A stretch of 64,000 nt of DNA from Desulfomonilaceae bacterium (GCA_041662605.1 JBAZSD010000019.1:1-64000); one strand, 5' to 3'. Shown: positions 16,241 to 23,989, numbered from the stretch's first letter. Numbers and translations are program-made. Notes: generated by a model from the letters alone, not told the origin.

Positions 16241-17869
16241 ATGGACGCTGACAATATATCGTATGGAACACGCCGTTTACTGGCTATTAATATCATTAAT
16301 ATCTGCATCAACATTTTGGGGGCCGCCATAACATTTGTTTGGTTTACACGTTTGCAGCCCGGCCTTATTGGTGGAGGAAATTTGTTGGCTTTGCAGGATA
16401 GAGCCATCTTTGTAATTGTAGTGATTGCCATGGCTGCGGCAATCGGTCTGCCGATGGGGTTTCGGTTTTTTTGGCCTCTCGTAAGGAAATTCAAGAGGCT
16501 GGGGGGTGAGCGCAGCAGGGTATCTGACCTACGGGACAAACTTTCAGAGTTGGCTGGAGAGTTGTTAAACGCCCCTATCAAGTTCTCGGTGATCAATCTT
16601 GTTGTATGGCTCGTTTCCGGCCTTGTATTTATTGTGGCCCCACATGTTTTTCCTGATTACTGTCCCTGGGACCAAGCTTCTGCAACGAAAATCTCGGCCT
16701 GGACTTTTTTTCTGTGCGCTCCAGTGGTTGTCACACTCGGTTACTTCATTTCTGAATCGTGGATTCGAACCACGCTAGAGGTGGCTTTTCCTGAGGAGGC
16801 CTTGGTCGCGCGCCCTAGGTCAACCCGTATAAACACCCTACCTAGACTGCTTGTGGTTTCTATAATGATTGGAGTAATGCCTCCGATAGTAATCAGCCAC
16901 ATTATCCTTCATCAGATCACTGAGATCCAAAACGGTAATCAGTCTATCGAAAACTTCCTTTCGCAAATGCCTCTGGCAATTGGTTTTCTAGTCAGTTTGT
17001 CGGTTGCTTTAGCAATTGTATTATCATTATTTCTTGCTCGTAGCGTTTCAGACCCTTTACAGAAGACCAGTTCGAGCATGAAAAAGATAGGACAGGGCGA
17101 TCTCAACGTTAGAGTAAAAGTTGTCTCGAATGATGAGATTGGTGTGGTTGGAGAGGGCTTTAACAACATGGTCGAAGGTCTTAGAGAACGTGATTACATC
17201 AGGGAGACTTTCGGAAGATATTTGAGCGATGAGGTCGTCACCGAAATACTTCAGTCACCGGAGGGAGTAAAACTCGGCGGTGAATTGAGAAATATCACAA
17301 TTCTTGTTTGCGACTTGCGTGGATTTACTGCGCTGGCTGAATCATTGGAACCGCGCAAAGTGATAGAGATACTAAATCGGTACTTCGAGAGGATGACCGA
17401 TGTCATTTTTCATCACGGTGGTACTATCGACGAGTTTACGGGAGATGGAATTCTTGTTTTCTTCGGGGCCCCCAAAACAATCACGGATCATGCGCTTGTA
17501 TCTGTAATCTGCGCTCTGGAAATGCAAGAGGCTCTTAAAAAGTTAAACATGGAGAATAGTCTCGTTAACCTACCTGAACTTCGAATGGGAATCGGTATCA
17601 ACAGTGGAGAAGTTGTGGTCGGGAACCTTGGATCTGAAAAACGCAAAAAATATGGGGCGGTAGGTAGCCCAATCAACATGGCGTTTCGTGTTGAGAGCTT
17701 CGCAGGGGCTGATGAAATTCTCCTTGCCCCTTCTGTTTATGATCAGCGATTAGACTGTCTGGAACTAGGCCAAATAATTGAAGCCAAACTCAAGGGTTTC
17801 GATAAGCCTGTTTGTCTCCGCAAAGTGAAAGGCGTAAAAAAAGATTGCAATACCTCGTCATGGGCCTAG
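16241..17869 (+). CDS. Membrane HAMP-linked class III adenylate/guanylate cyclase
   Basis: A 542-residue protein with about five to six hydrophobic segments in the first 275 residues, a HAMP linker at about 270-325 (SDPLQKTSSSMKKIGQGDLNVRVKV), and a class III cyclase domain from about 350. The two metal-binding aspartates are Asp358 (VCDLRGFTALAE) and Asp402 (DEFTGDGILVFFGAP). The transition-state pair is Asn479 and Arg483 (GSPINMAFRVES). All key residues are present, so it should be active, making cAMP or cGMP in response to a membrane or periplasmic cue. ATG with AAAGGA 12 bases upstream. The large N-terminal membrane part is not a family I recognise. Confidence 0.92.
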   Translation: MDADNISYGTRRLLAINIINICINILGAAITFVWFTRLQPGLIGGGNLLALQDRAIFVIVVIAMAAAIGLPMGFRFFWPLVRKFKRLGGERSRVSDLRDKLSELAGELLNAPIKFSVINLVVWLVSGLVFIVAPHVFPDYCPWDQASATKISAWTFFLCAPVVVTLGYFISESWIRTTLEVAFPEEALVARPRSTRINTLPRLLVVSIMIGVMPPIVISHIILHQITEIQNGNQSIENFLSQMPLAIGFLVSLSVALAIVLSLFLARSVSDPLQKTSSSMKKIGQGDLNVRVKVVSNDEIGVVGEGFNNMVEGLRERDYIRETFGRYLSDEVVTEILQSPEGVKLGGELRNITILVCDLRGFTALAESLEPRKVIEILNRYFERMTDVIFHHGGTIDEFTGDGILVFFGAPKTITDHALVSVICALEMQEALKKLNMENSLVNLPELRMGIGINSGEVVVGNLGSEKRKKYGAVGSPINMAFRVESFAGADEILLAPSVYDQRLDCLELGQIIEAKLKGFDKPVCLRKVKGVKKDCNTSSWA

Positions 17870-18072
17870 TGTTCGGTTCCGCCCCACTTGCTCAAGACGC
17901 CTGATCCATTGCCCTAGCAGGCTCACCAACCTGTAGAAACGACAGATACTATCTGCAGCAGTAATGTTTAGCGCTTTCGCGTATGTGGGGCGCCAAAGGC
18001 GCCACACATACGAGGCGGACCCAATCAGACTACAACCAGAAAATGATACATTCGAGAGGGACTATGCGGAAC
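17870..18072. other. Hairpin-rich spacer downstream of the cyclase
   Basis: No gene. Two inverted repeats are obvious: CAGATA-C-TATCTG at 17943-17955, and a near-perfect 15-bp stem with an AAA loop at 17980-18012 (arms CGTATGTGGGGCGCC and GGCGCCACACATACG, one mismatch). Neither is followed by a T-run on either strand, so they are not ordinary terminators. They lie just outside the 132-bp direct repeat and may belong to the history of that insertion. Confidence 0.5.
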
Positions 18073-18204
18073 ACCTCTACTCGTAGATTTTCTCATCAGC
18101 GGCTTCGGCAGCCTCCGAATCTGCTTCGTAGTCCCTGATTTCCTGCTTGGTTTTGAGCAATTCCTTGTAATATTCATTGGCGACAATAACAGACATGACT
18201 TCAT
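18073..18204 (-). repeat. Direct repeat copy 1: displaced 3' end of acyl-CoA dehydrogenase gene
   Basis: This 132-bp stretch matches 20741-20872 at 129 of 132 positions, by direct comparison. It encodes, on the minus strand, the last ~42 codons and stop of the acyl-CoA dehydrogenase gene. The three differences are two silent changes and one Glu-to-Gln change. Beyond each end the sequences are unrelated. It has no start and is a gene fragment. The arrangement resembles the displaced attachment-site half left when an element integrates in the 3' end of a gene and restores it. Confidence 0.9.
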
Positions 18205-19054
18205 ACAATATACCCAGCTAACGCTGCTCCAATAAATACCCCCAAAATAGGCTGCCCGCTTCCAATACATGTCAATTTCGAATTTCCTAATATCGAGGGC
18301 ATGACGGCGAGCCTTGTTGAAAAGTATCTAAATCCTCTCGCGCTCAACCCAAAGCCGATATCCAAAGAGGGTATTTATCAAAGAATTCTTGAATCCGCAC
18401 AAAACGCCAATATGAAATCCGGTGTTATTGGGCGGGCAATCGGGGGTGTAGAGAGATTGTCCGTTGTATTGGAGGGGTTTAACTCATAAGCCGTTATAGA
18501 TAAATATGGGTGCGATTGGGAATCTATTCTTAACGACATTGTAGAAAGGCTTGAGCCGAGGGGTAAAATAACACCCCCGCAGCATTTGGCCGCACTATTG
18601 CCAAACAATACTTTCCGCCGCGAACTTCATTGAGCAGTTTTTTTCGGCTTCGGACTTCTTTGATTGGGTTGATTTTTTTGACCGAGACGATAGAGCACGT
18701 GCAAGCCTCCCCATGCTTCTTAGTCGGGAAATTGAAGGTTTTGGTTTTGCTTTGTCATGTGATTTTCTGAAAGAAATGGGTTACATCAATTTTCCAAAGC
18801 CCGATGTTCATCTTCGTGATATTTTCACAGCCCTCGGTCTTTGTCATGATAAACCAGATGATTATCAATTGTTCAAAGCGGTTATTCGCGTCGCTATCCA
18901 CACAGGGGTCAGTGCGTACAATACAGATTAGGTGTTCTGGCTGATAGGCGGCGGTTATTTCTACGGCGATATTCATATAGGTAAGCAAGGGCGGGTAGGA
19001 AGTCGCAAAATGGAATTTATCGAGCATGCAAAGCCCTTACTCGAAAACGCATAA
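18205..19054 (+). pseudogene. Degraded gene, possibly a helix-hairpin-helix DNA glycosylase/endonuclease-like protein
   Basis: Joined reading frames give one recognisable protein-like sequence with several lesions. The frame is open from the repeat edge (no start, so the 5' end is missing). It meets an in-frame TAA at 18487-18489 and continues to 18630 (SILNDIVERLEPRGKITPPQ). It shifts frame near 18610-18630 into FIEQFFSASDFFDWVDFFD, meets an in-frame TAG at 18929-18931, and continues (VFWLIGGGYFYGDIHIG) to TAA at 19052. The segment GFALSCDFLKEMGYINFPKP followed by DVHLRDIF recalls HhH-GPD DNA-repair proteins, but I cannot name the family with confidence. Four lesions make it clearly non-functional. 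Confidence 0.7.
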
Positions 19055-19563
19055 CGCCCGTGTTTTTCGGTAAGAAAACAACTCTATCCTGAAAACATTA
19101 GACAAAATGGTTTATTTTGTTCAAAGTATGAAAAGTATTTTCAATCACTGAAGCGGTTTAGGGGTTCCCCAGCCTACCTCCTTTCAATTTTATATTATGC
19201 TCTGGACGGTCAGGACAATGAATTTACCATTTCTGATTGAGGCATAACATATCGACTTTTATAATGTTTTTAGATTTATATTGAGGACGCATCTCGTTTG
19301 GACAGGCTTGTCCAAAAATTATTAACACCATTTCATCATAGTCATCACATAAAATCCGTCGAGATTTACAGCGTGCGAGTCCCAGTATATGAGACATGGG
19401 GTAAATCCGCATACGGTATCTTATAGCCCCCACCCCCATATCCATCTTCTACATCGTCCAACCCGATTCCTATAACCTGCCCGGCCAGCCACCGCTTTTT
19501 GCTTACTGTAGGTATTTTTAATATTTCCGGACCGCCCAATATTCTAGATTAGGATTACATATT
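19055..19563. other. Gene-free stretch inside the accessory patch
   Basis: No convincing gene is seen. A 73-codon minus-strand frame at 19224-19445 lacks a ribosome site and family features. Visible items are a palindrome GGACA-GGCT-TGTCC near 19300 and two copies of GCATAAC (19049-19055, at the end of the pseudogene, and 19242-19248). The heptamers match the outer box of integron attC sites but have no partner arms nearby. Base composition is AT-richer than the flanking genes. Confidence 0.5.
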
Positions 19564-19624
19564 GTCGAACGCTGCAAATCAGCGGCGAGCGGTAGCGAGT
19601 CCTCCTGAATTTGCATTGTTATGC
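19564..19624 (-). repeat. Integron attC recombination site
   Basis: Read on the minus strand, this 61-bp site starts with R'' GCATAAC (19624-19618) and a 2-base spacer. L'' TGCAAATTCAG is followed by a variable central part (GAGGACTCGC...CGCTCGCCG), then L' CTGATTTGCA and R' GTTCGAC (19570-19564). L'' and L' pair with one extra unpaired T, the asymmetry typical of attC folded top strands. R'' is the exact complement of GTTATGC at 20195-20189, the other end of the cassette, as expected if the cassette was once a circle. R' deviates from GTTRRRY at one base, which comes from the neighbouring sequence. Confidence 0.75.
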
Positions 19625-20194
19625 ATTTTTACGGAAAGAAACAACTTTATTTCTCCCGCACAAATTCCATTAACGTGCATATGGCATTTGCCAATTTCGG
19701 GGATGAACATATGCGCTATTCCAAGCGCATCAAGCCAGCATTTAATTCTGTAAAGAACACCACATTCATACTGTTCAATAACGCCTAACCTTTTAATACC
19801 AGAGTATGCAAAGCATTTGTTTTGATTAAACTCCCATGCCATTTTGTTTTTCTCTGGATAAGTAAATTGTACATTCATAAAATCAGGAATCATTAAGTTA
19901 GCTGCTTCTTCAAAAAAACCTTTAAATTCATCAAAATCTTCAATAGGCGTAATGCAATCCAACGCTTTTTTCACTCTTGCAATTTCGATTGAAGAAAGCG
20001 ACTTTATCGCTGATTTGTTGAGCTTGTTTGTCGTATCAATTCCAAATTGTTGCAGACAATGAAAAAACCACATGCCATCGTGAGTCATCCAACATTTGTT
20101 TAGAAGATCCACAGTTTCTTTCTGCTGAATATTTTTTGCTTCTCGCAAAGCAACCTCCTGTTGAACGGAGTAAAGGATTTTTATTTATGCATAA
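19570..20194 (-). mobile_element. Integron gene cassette (about 625 bp) carrying a DUF6125-like gene
   Basis: Cassette limits were inferred from the cleavage points G^TTATGC (between 20195 and 20194) and G^TTCGAC (between 19570 and 19569), read on the minus strand. It contains a single promoterless-looking gene in the correct orientation, with its stop codon inside the attC site, the usual cassette layout. No integron integrase is visible anywhere in the window, so this is an isolated cassette (CALIN-like) or an off-site insertion. It lies about 25 bp beyond the truncated cyanase fragment. Confidence 0.7.
19579..20148 (-). CDS. Cassette-borne DUF6125-like protein
   Basis: A 189-residue protein. 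It matches my memory of the DUF6125 family, whose members start near WMTHDGMWFFHCLQQFGID and end with a Cys/His-containing domain (KRLGVIEQYECGVLYRIKCW, then PEIGKCHMHVNGICAG). The conserved cysteines suggest a metal site or redox role; the family's function is not established and it is related to thiazoline-carboxylate hydrolase-like proteins. TTG start at 20148 with AGGAGG five bases upstream. The last ~13 residues (NNANSGGLATARR) are encoded by the attC site and are not family sequence. The frame is intact, so the cassette gene may be expressed. Confidence 0.75.
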   Translation of the reverse strand: MREAKNIQQKETVDLLNKCWMTHDGMWFFHCLQQFGIDTTNKLNKSAIKSLSSIEIARVKKALDCITPIEDFDEFKGFFEEAANLMIPDFMNVQFTYPEKNKMAWEFNQNKCFAYSGIKRLGVIEQYECGVLYRIKCWLDALGIAHMFIPEIGKCHMHVNGICAGEIKLFLSVKMHNNANSGGLATARR

Positions 20195-20219
20195 CAATGA
20201 GTTAAGCAGTTTCTGTATA

Positions 20220-20422
20220 TCATCTATTTTGAAAAGTTATATCTGTAAGTCCTAAAACAGAGGCCACCTTTGCAGCCTGATCAGGACTCATGCTGTTTTG
20301 CCCTAATAAGACTGAGGCTACCCACACCGTATGGCCACCGACTATTGAAGCGATAGCTTCCCATGTAAGCAGTTTTTCCCTTTTTGTTTTTAAATAGCAT
20401 CTGTTGCTTCTTTTCGAGTCAT
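20220..20422 (-). pseudogene. cynS: Truncated, frameshifted cyanase gene remnant
   Basis: From the ATG at 20422 (GGAGG upstream) the frame reads MTRKEATDAI and stops at 20390. Adding one T after the ATT codon restores LKTKREKLLTWEAIASIVGG and onward (VWVASVLLGQNSMSPDQAA, then KVASVLGLTD) to a stop at 20220. This is the N-terminal helical domain of cyanate hydratase, whose usual length is about 150 residues. Only about 65 residues remain, and the C-terminal half with the catalytic Arg, Glu and Ser is missing. Two lesions (1-base deletion and 3' truncation) make it non-functional. Confidence 0.82.
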
Positions 20423-20740
20423 ATCGCTCCTCCCTATAATCAGTAAATGTGTTACATCAACAATGTGAGCTTCGCTTATTAAGGCACAGGCGTTTAGGGT
20501 ATCAAGAGAAGACTCTGGCAAAAATTGGCTTGAGGCAAATTCTTTGACTGGATTTGAACTGAGTCCCATTCTTAAAAGACCTCTCTTCAAGTTTTTCCTC
20601 GCTAATCTTTCGTAGCTATGAGAATTTGCCTCCCGCCAGCGATGGTAAGTTCCTGAAACTATTTTCTTAAATGGTTCAAGCGCTAGATTCTTCAATGTCT
20701 ATTACATTCCAACAACATTTCTAATTGGTTTTTGTAAGAG
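20423..20740. other. Sequence between cyanase remnant and the ACAD-tail repeat
   Basis: A minus-strand frame (20695 downwards) is open through this stretch into the cyanase start. It begins right after a stop codon at a TTG without a ribosome site and has no features I recognise (SHSYERLARKNLKRGLLRMG, then SSNPVKEFASS). It may be another gene fragment. Nothing else is supported here. Confidence 0.4.
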
Positions 20741-20872
20741 ACCTCTACTCGTAAATTTTCTCATCAGCGGCTTCGGCAGCCTCCGAATCCGCTTCGTAGT
20801 CCCTGATTTCCTCCTTGGTTTTGAGCAATTCCTTGTAATATTCATTGGCGACAATAACAGACATGACTTCAT
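20741..20872 (-). repeat. Direct repeat copy 2: resident 3' end of acyl-CoA dehydrogenase gene
   Basis: The partner of 18073-18204 (129/132 identical). This copy forms the in-frame end of the intact acyl-CoA dehydrogenase gene plus 4 bp beyond its stop. The 2536 bp between the two copies hold the pseudogenes and the integron cassette. Confidence 0.9.
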
Positions 20873-21983
20873 TCGTGCCGGTCCATATTGAAGCCAGCCT
20901 AAGATCACGGAATGTCCGTTCAATCGGATAAACATTAGTGTACCCGATTCCTCCGACGACCTGCATCGCGATATGAGAGACCTTCTGGCAGGATTCGGTC
21001 ACAAATTTCTTGGTCTCTGAAACCATCTTCCGGATCAGGTTAGGTTTTTCTCCGGCATCCACAGCCTTGCAGGTTGTAAAAACAAGCGACCTGCATACAT
21101 CCAGCAACATTGACGCTTCAGCGATCTGAAAACTGACACCCTGGAACTCATTTATCGTCTTTCCAAAAGCCTTTCTTCTGGTAGAATACCTAGTGGCTAT
21201 TTCCAGGGCGGGCCTGGCTGCCCCTATTGTCATGGCGGCGGTCCCCAGCCTTTCAGGAACCATCATTGTGTTAAAAACCGCATATGCGCCGTTTATTTTT
21301 CCAACTACGTTGTCTTTTGGAACCTTGACATCTCTAAAGACAATGCGTCCTGCGCCACCACCTCTGCAGCCCATTAGGTCATAAAGATATTTCACATCAA
21401 CCCCTGGGCCTCTGTCAACAACTAGACAGGTTAGGGCTTTATGAGGCTCAGCATTCGGATCCGTCTTCGCGTAAACTAAAAAATAATCTGCGCCTTCAGC
21501 GCCCACGATGAACCTTTTTTGCCCGTTTAACAGGAAATAGTCTCCTTTGTCTTCAGCTACTGAGGTCGTTCCAAAGAAATCCGAACCCCCTCGAGGCTCA
21601 GTGAGGCATTCGGCGGCAAAAATCTCGCCCCGCATCAACGGCTTGACATATTTCTCTTTTAGCCTGTCGGAACCGTGCAAAACTATTGCGTCACACACAA
21701 GTTCTGCGCCGACTCCAAAGACGCACGCAAAGATGTATCCGAGAGTCCCAATTTCTTCCATGACCGTCGCAGTAGAGACCCAGTCCATGTCACGGCCACC
21801 CCACTGCGACGGATACCGGCACCCAAAGAGATTTCGTTTTCCTGCTTCTTTCAGAAATTCCTTTGGGAATTTAATCTTGTCGGCGTCCATATCCAATATC
21901 ATCTGCCGAGGAACCCATTTCACAAGGTCTCGCGCTTCGTCGCGTATTTTCTTCTGTTTCTCATTCAACAAGAACTCGAACAT
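20745..21983 (-). CDS. Acyl-CoA dehydrogenase
   Basis: A 412-residue flavoprotein of the acyl-CoA dehydrogenase family: N-terminal helical domain (about 1-120), beta domain with AAECLTEPRGGSDFFGTTSVAE (about 123-144), and a C-terminal helical domain ending in QVVGGIGYTNVYPIERTFRD, then IWTGTNEVM. The position of the catalytic glutamate in medium-chain enzymes is Thr369 here. Glu244 in MVPERLG instead matches the alternative base of isovaleryl-/long-chain-type enzymes, an inference from alignment by eye. AAGGTTG lies upstream of the ATG. It follows the acyl-CoA ligase gene by 55 bp in a MerR-led operon. It has an acidic C-terminal tail rich in Glu/Ala, and its 3' end is duplicated at 18073-18204. 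The exact substrate is unknown. Confidence 0.93.
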   Translation of the reverse strand: MFEFLLNEKQKKIRDEARDLVKWVPRQMILDMDADKIKFPKEFLKEAGKRNLFGCRYPSQWGGRDMDWVSTATVMEEIGTLGYIFACVFGVGAELVCDAIVLHGSDRLKEKYVKPLMRGEIFAAECLTEPRGGSDFFGTTSVAEDKGDYFLLNGQKRFIVGAEGADYFLVYAKTDPNAEPHKALTCLVVDRGPGVDVKYLYDLMGCRGGGAGRIVFRDVKVPKDNVVGKINGAYAVFNTMMVPERLGTAAMTIGAARPALEIATRYSTRRKAFGKTINEFQGVSFQIAEASMLLDVCRSLVFTTCKAVDAGEKPNLIRKMVSETKKFVTESCQKVSHIAMQVVGGIGYTNVYPIERTFRDLRLASIWTGTNEVMSVIVANEYYKELLKTKEEIRDYEADSEAAEAADEKIYE

Positions 21984-22038
21984 TTTATCGTTTCAACCTT
22001 TCTCAGAAAGCAAATATTCTATATTCCAAAAGCTCGAT

Positions 22039-23550
22039 CTATTTGTGTTCGCCCAGGTCTCTCAGGGTAAATTTCATCACTTTCCCGCTCGCAGTGTGTG
22101 GTAGCTCCTCAACTATATTGAATTCTCTGGGAATTTTATATCTCGCCAGTTTTTCGGACAGGGCTCGTCCGAGGCTTTCTGGATCAATCATCTCGCCTTT
22201 TTTGGGAACGATGAAACTCACAACCGTTTCTCCCCAGTCCGGATGAGGTTTTCCAATGACAGCAGCTTCCATGACCCCTGGAAGTCCGGCGATAGCGTCT
22301 TCAACCTCTTTGGAGTATACATTCTCACCGCCAGTCACAATCATGTCTTTCAACCTGTCAACGATGTACATGTAACCATCTTCATCTACTCGGACCAAGT
22401 CTCCAGTTTTGTACCACCGTCCTTCAAACACGGATTTTGTAGCTTCCGGATTTTTGTAATAACCCTGCATCATGCTATCGGCCTGGAGCCATATTTCTCC
22501 AATATCTCCCGCTTGGGCGTCCTTGCCGTCCGTGCGGACAACCTTCAAATCAGCGCCTGGAAGGGCCCTGTTCCCAATGGAACCGGCCTTGCGGACCTGA
22601 TCTCTCGGGAAAAGTGTAGTTCCCGTCGGACCTGCTTCAGTCATTCCATAAACCTGGTAGAAGTTCTCTGATCTGTACGACTGTATGACCATACGAGCAG
22701 TATCAGGAGCCATAGGGCCACCGCCATAAATCCAGCAGCGCATTGAGGACAGGTCAAACTCTTTAAATTGGGGGATCATCTGAATCGGTAGGATGTATGA
22801 TATTGGCGCTCCGAAATACACTGTGCATTTTTCCTGTTGCGCTGCCTGTAAGAAATGTAGAGGATGATATTCCCTTATCAGAACGGTTACGCCCCCAACA
22901 TACTGAATGCCCATAAACCAGTTGTTCAACGGAGATGAGTGCCAGATAGGCATAGCCATTAGCATTCGATCCGTCTCATCGAGTTTCATAGCCATCGCCC
23001 CAGTGATCCCGGCCATTACAACCCCGCGATGAGTATGCAGGCACCCTTTGGGCTTACCGGTAGTACCGCTTGTGTACAGTATCTCCGCTATGTCCGAATC
23101 TGAAATGGTTACAGGATCGAAAGACGGCGCGTTAGAAAGCAATTCCTCCAACTGCTCAAATCCCTCCGAAGGGCTATCCATACTGATTTTTCTGATCGAG
23201 CCGGGAATTTTTCGAGCCAATTCTGCAAGAGATCCATCAAAAAAGAATATCTTTGACTCACTGTGGTTGATTATATAGTCAACTTCCGGGGCTGCGAGTT
23301 TGTGGTTGATAGGCGTCACAGCGCCCCCAGCCTTGAGTATTCCATAAAAAGTGAAAACAAAAGCGGGCGTGTTCTGGCTCATTATGGCCACCTTGTCGCC
23401 CTTCTTTATTCCCATGCCCTGGAGGAACGCGGCCACCCGTTCAGCCTGCTCCTTGGTTTCCAGGAAAGTCCAACTTCTCCCTCCTGCTCTTAGGCAGTCC
23501 TGAGACCCAAATTTCTTGGCGTTGATATCCATAATCTGCGTAATGTTCAT
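22039..23550 (-). CDS. AMP-forming acyl-CoA synthetase/ligase
   Basis: A 503-residue ANL-superfamily ligase that activates a carboxylic acid to its CoA thioester through an acyl-AMP. Motifs: A3 P-loop YTSGTTGKPKGCLHTH (about 165), A5 YQVYGMTEAGPTGT (about 300), A7 YKTGDLVRVDEDGYMYIVDR (about 400) and the A10 lysine in TASGKVMKFTLRDLGEH near the C-terminus. Length and order fit medium-chain or aromatic acid ligases. It starts 6 bp after the MerR regulator stop and precedes the acyl-CoA dehydrogenase, so the operon probably activates and oxidises the same acid. Confidence 0.93.
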   Translation of the reverse strand: MNITQIMDINAKKFGSQDCLRAGGRSWTFLETKEQAERVAAFLQGMGIKKGDKVAIMSQNTPAFVFTFYGILKAGGAVTPINHKLAAPEVDYIINHSESKIFFFDGSLAELARKIPGSIRKISMDSPSEGFEQLEELLSNAPSFDPVTISDSDIAEILYTSGTTGKPKGCLHTHRGVVMAGITGAMAMKLDETDRMLMAMPIWHSSPLNNWFMGIQYVGGVTVLIREYHPLHFLQAAQQEKCTVYFGAPISYILPIQMIPQFKEFDLSSMRCWIYGGGPMAPDTARMVIQSYRSENFYQVYGMTEAGPTGTTLFPRDQVRKAGSIGNRALPGADLKVVRTDGKDAQAGDIGEIWLQADSMMQGYYKNPEATKSVFEGRWYKTGDLVRVDEDGYMYIVDRLKDMIVTGGENVYSKEVEDAIAGLPGVMEAAVIGKPHPDWGETVVSFIVPKKGEMIDPESLGRALSEKLARYKIPREFNIVEELPHTASGKVMKFTLRDLGEHK

Positions 23551-23556
23551 AAGCGT

Positions 23557-23967
23557 TCACCCTTCCTTTTCGCTGAGTTCTCGTAATCTTTGGACGAGCT
23601 TCTTTTTCACGCTGAGGATGTCCTGTTCCAATAACTCAAGATCCTTGATCCGGCTCCCAATCTCCCGAAGTTTTATCTCCCCATATTTCAGGGACCGTTC
23701 AATCTGGGTTATTTCATCTATGTTCGTGTCGGTCATACCAATCATTTCGGCTATTTCCTCCAGTGAATAGCCGAATCTCTTACCGCGCACAATTAACTTT
23801 AATCGCGCTCGATCGCGTTTGTCATAAATGCGTTGGTTGCCACGGGTTCGTTTTGGGGAAATCAAACCCTTTTCTTCATAGAAACGAATAGATCGCGGGC
23901 TAATTTCAAATTCAGAGGCGAGTTCGGAAATGGAATAGGTTGTATTTTTGCTTTCTGTTTTTTTCAT
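23557..23967 (-). CDS. MerR-family transcriptional regulator
   Basis: A 136-residue regulator with an N-terminal winged helix-turn-helix: YSISELASEFEISPRSIRFYEEKGL (about 10-34), then the wing RTRGNQRIYDKRDRARL, and a C-terminal coiled-coil (about 80-135, IERSLKYGEIKLREIGSRIK). There are no effector-binding cysteines, so it is not a metal sensor of the classical kind. It resembles the LiuR group that controls fatty-acid or branched-chain degradation genes. It is the first gene of the operon with the ligase and dehydrogenase. I prefer ATG 23967; a GTG seven codons upstream is possible. The palindrome at 23990-24005 is its likely operator. Confidence 0.88.
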   Translation of the reverse strand: MKKTESKNTTYSISELASEFEISPRSIRFYEEKGLISPKRTRGNQRIYDKRDRARLKLIVRGKRFGYSLEEIAEMIGMTDTNIDEITQIERSLKYGEIKLREIGSRIKDLELLEQDILSVKKKLVQRLRELSEKEG

Positions 23968-23989
23968 GACAATGATTTTTAATATCACC

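Noticed and set aside
18487..18931. Stop-codon recoding (selenocysteine/pyrrolysine) in the 18205-19054 gene
   Set aside because: The internal stops are TAA and TAG, there is also a frameshift and a missing start, so decay is the simpler explanation.
19049..19055. Second attC site at the end of the pseudogene (GCATAAC)
   Set aside because: No complementary arm or GTTATGC-like partner occurs within attC distance downstream; kept only as a hint. The same applies to the copy at 19242-19248.
19224..19445. 73-codon minus-strand open frame
   Set aside because: No ribosome site, no domain features, inside a decayed region.
20423..20695. Gene fused upstream of the cyanase remnant
   Set aside because: The frame starts right after a stop at a TTG without a ribosome site; the cyanase ATG has its own good site. 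Possibly another remnant.
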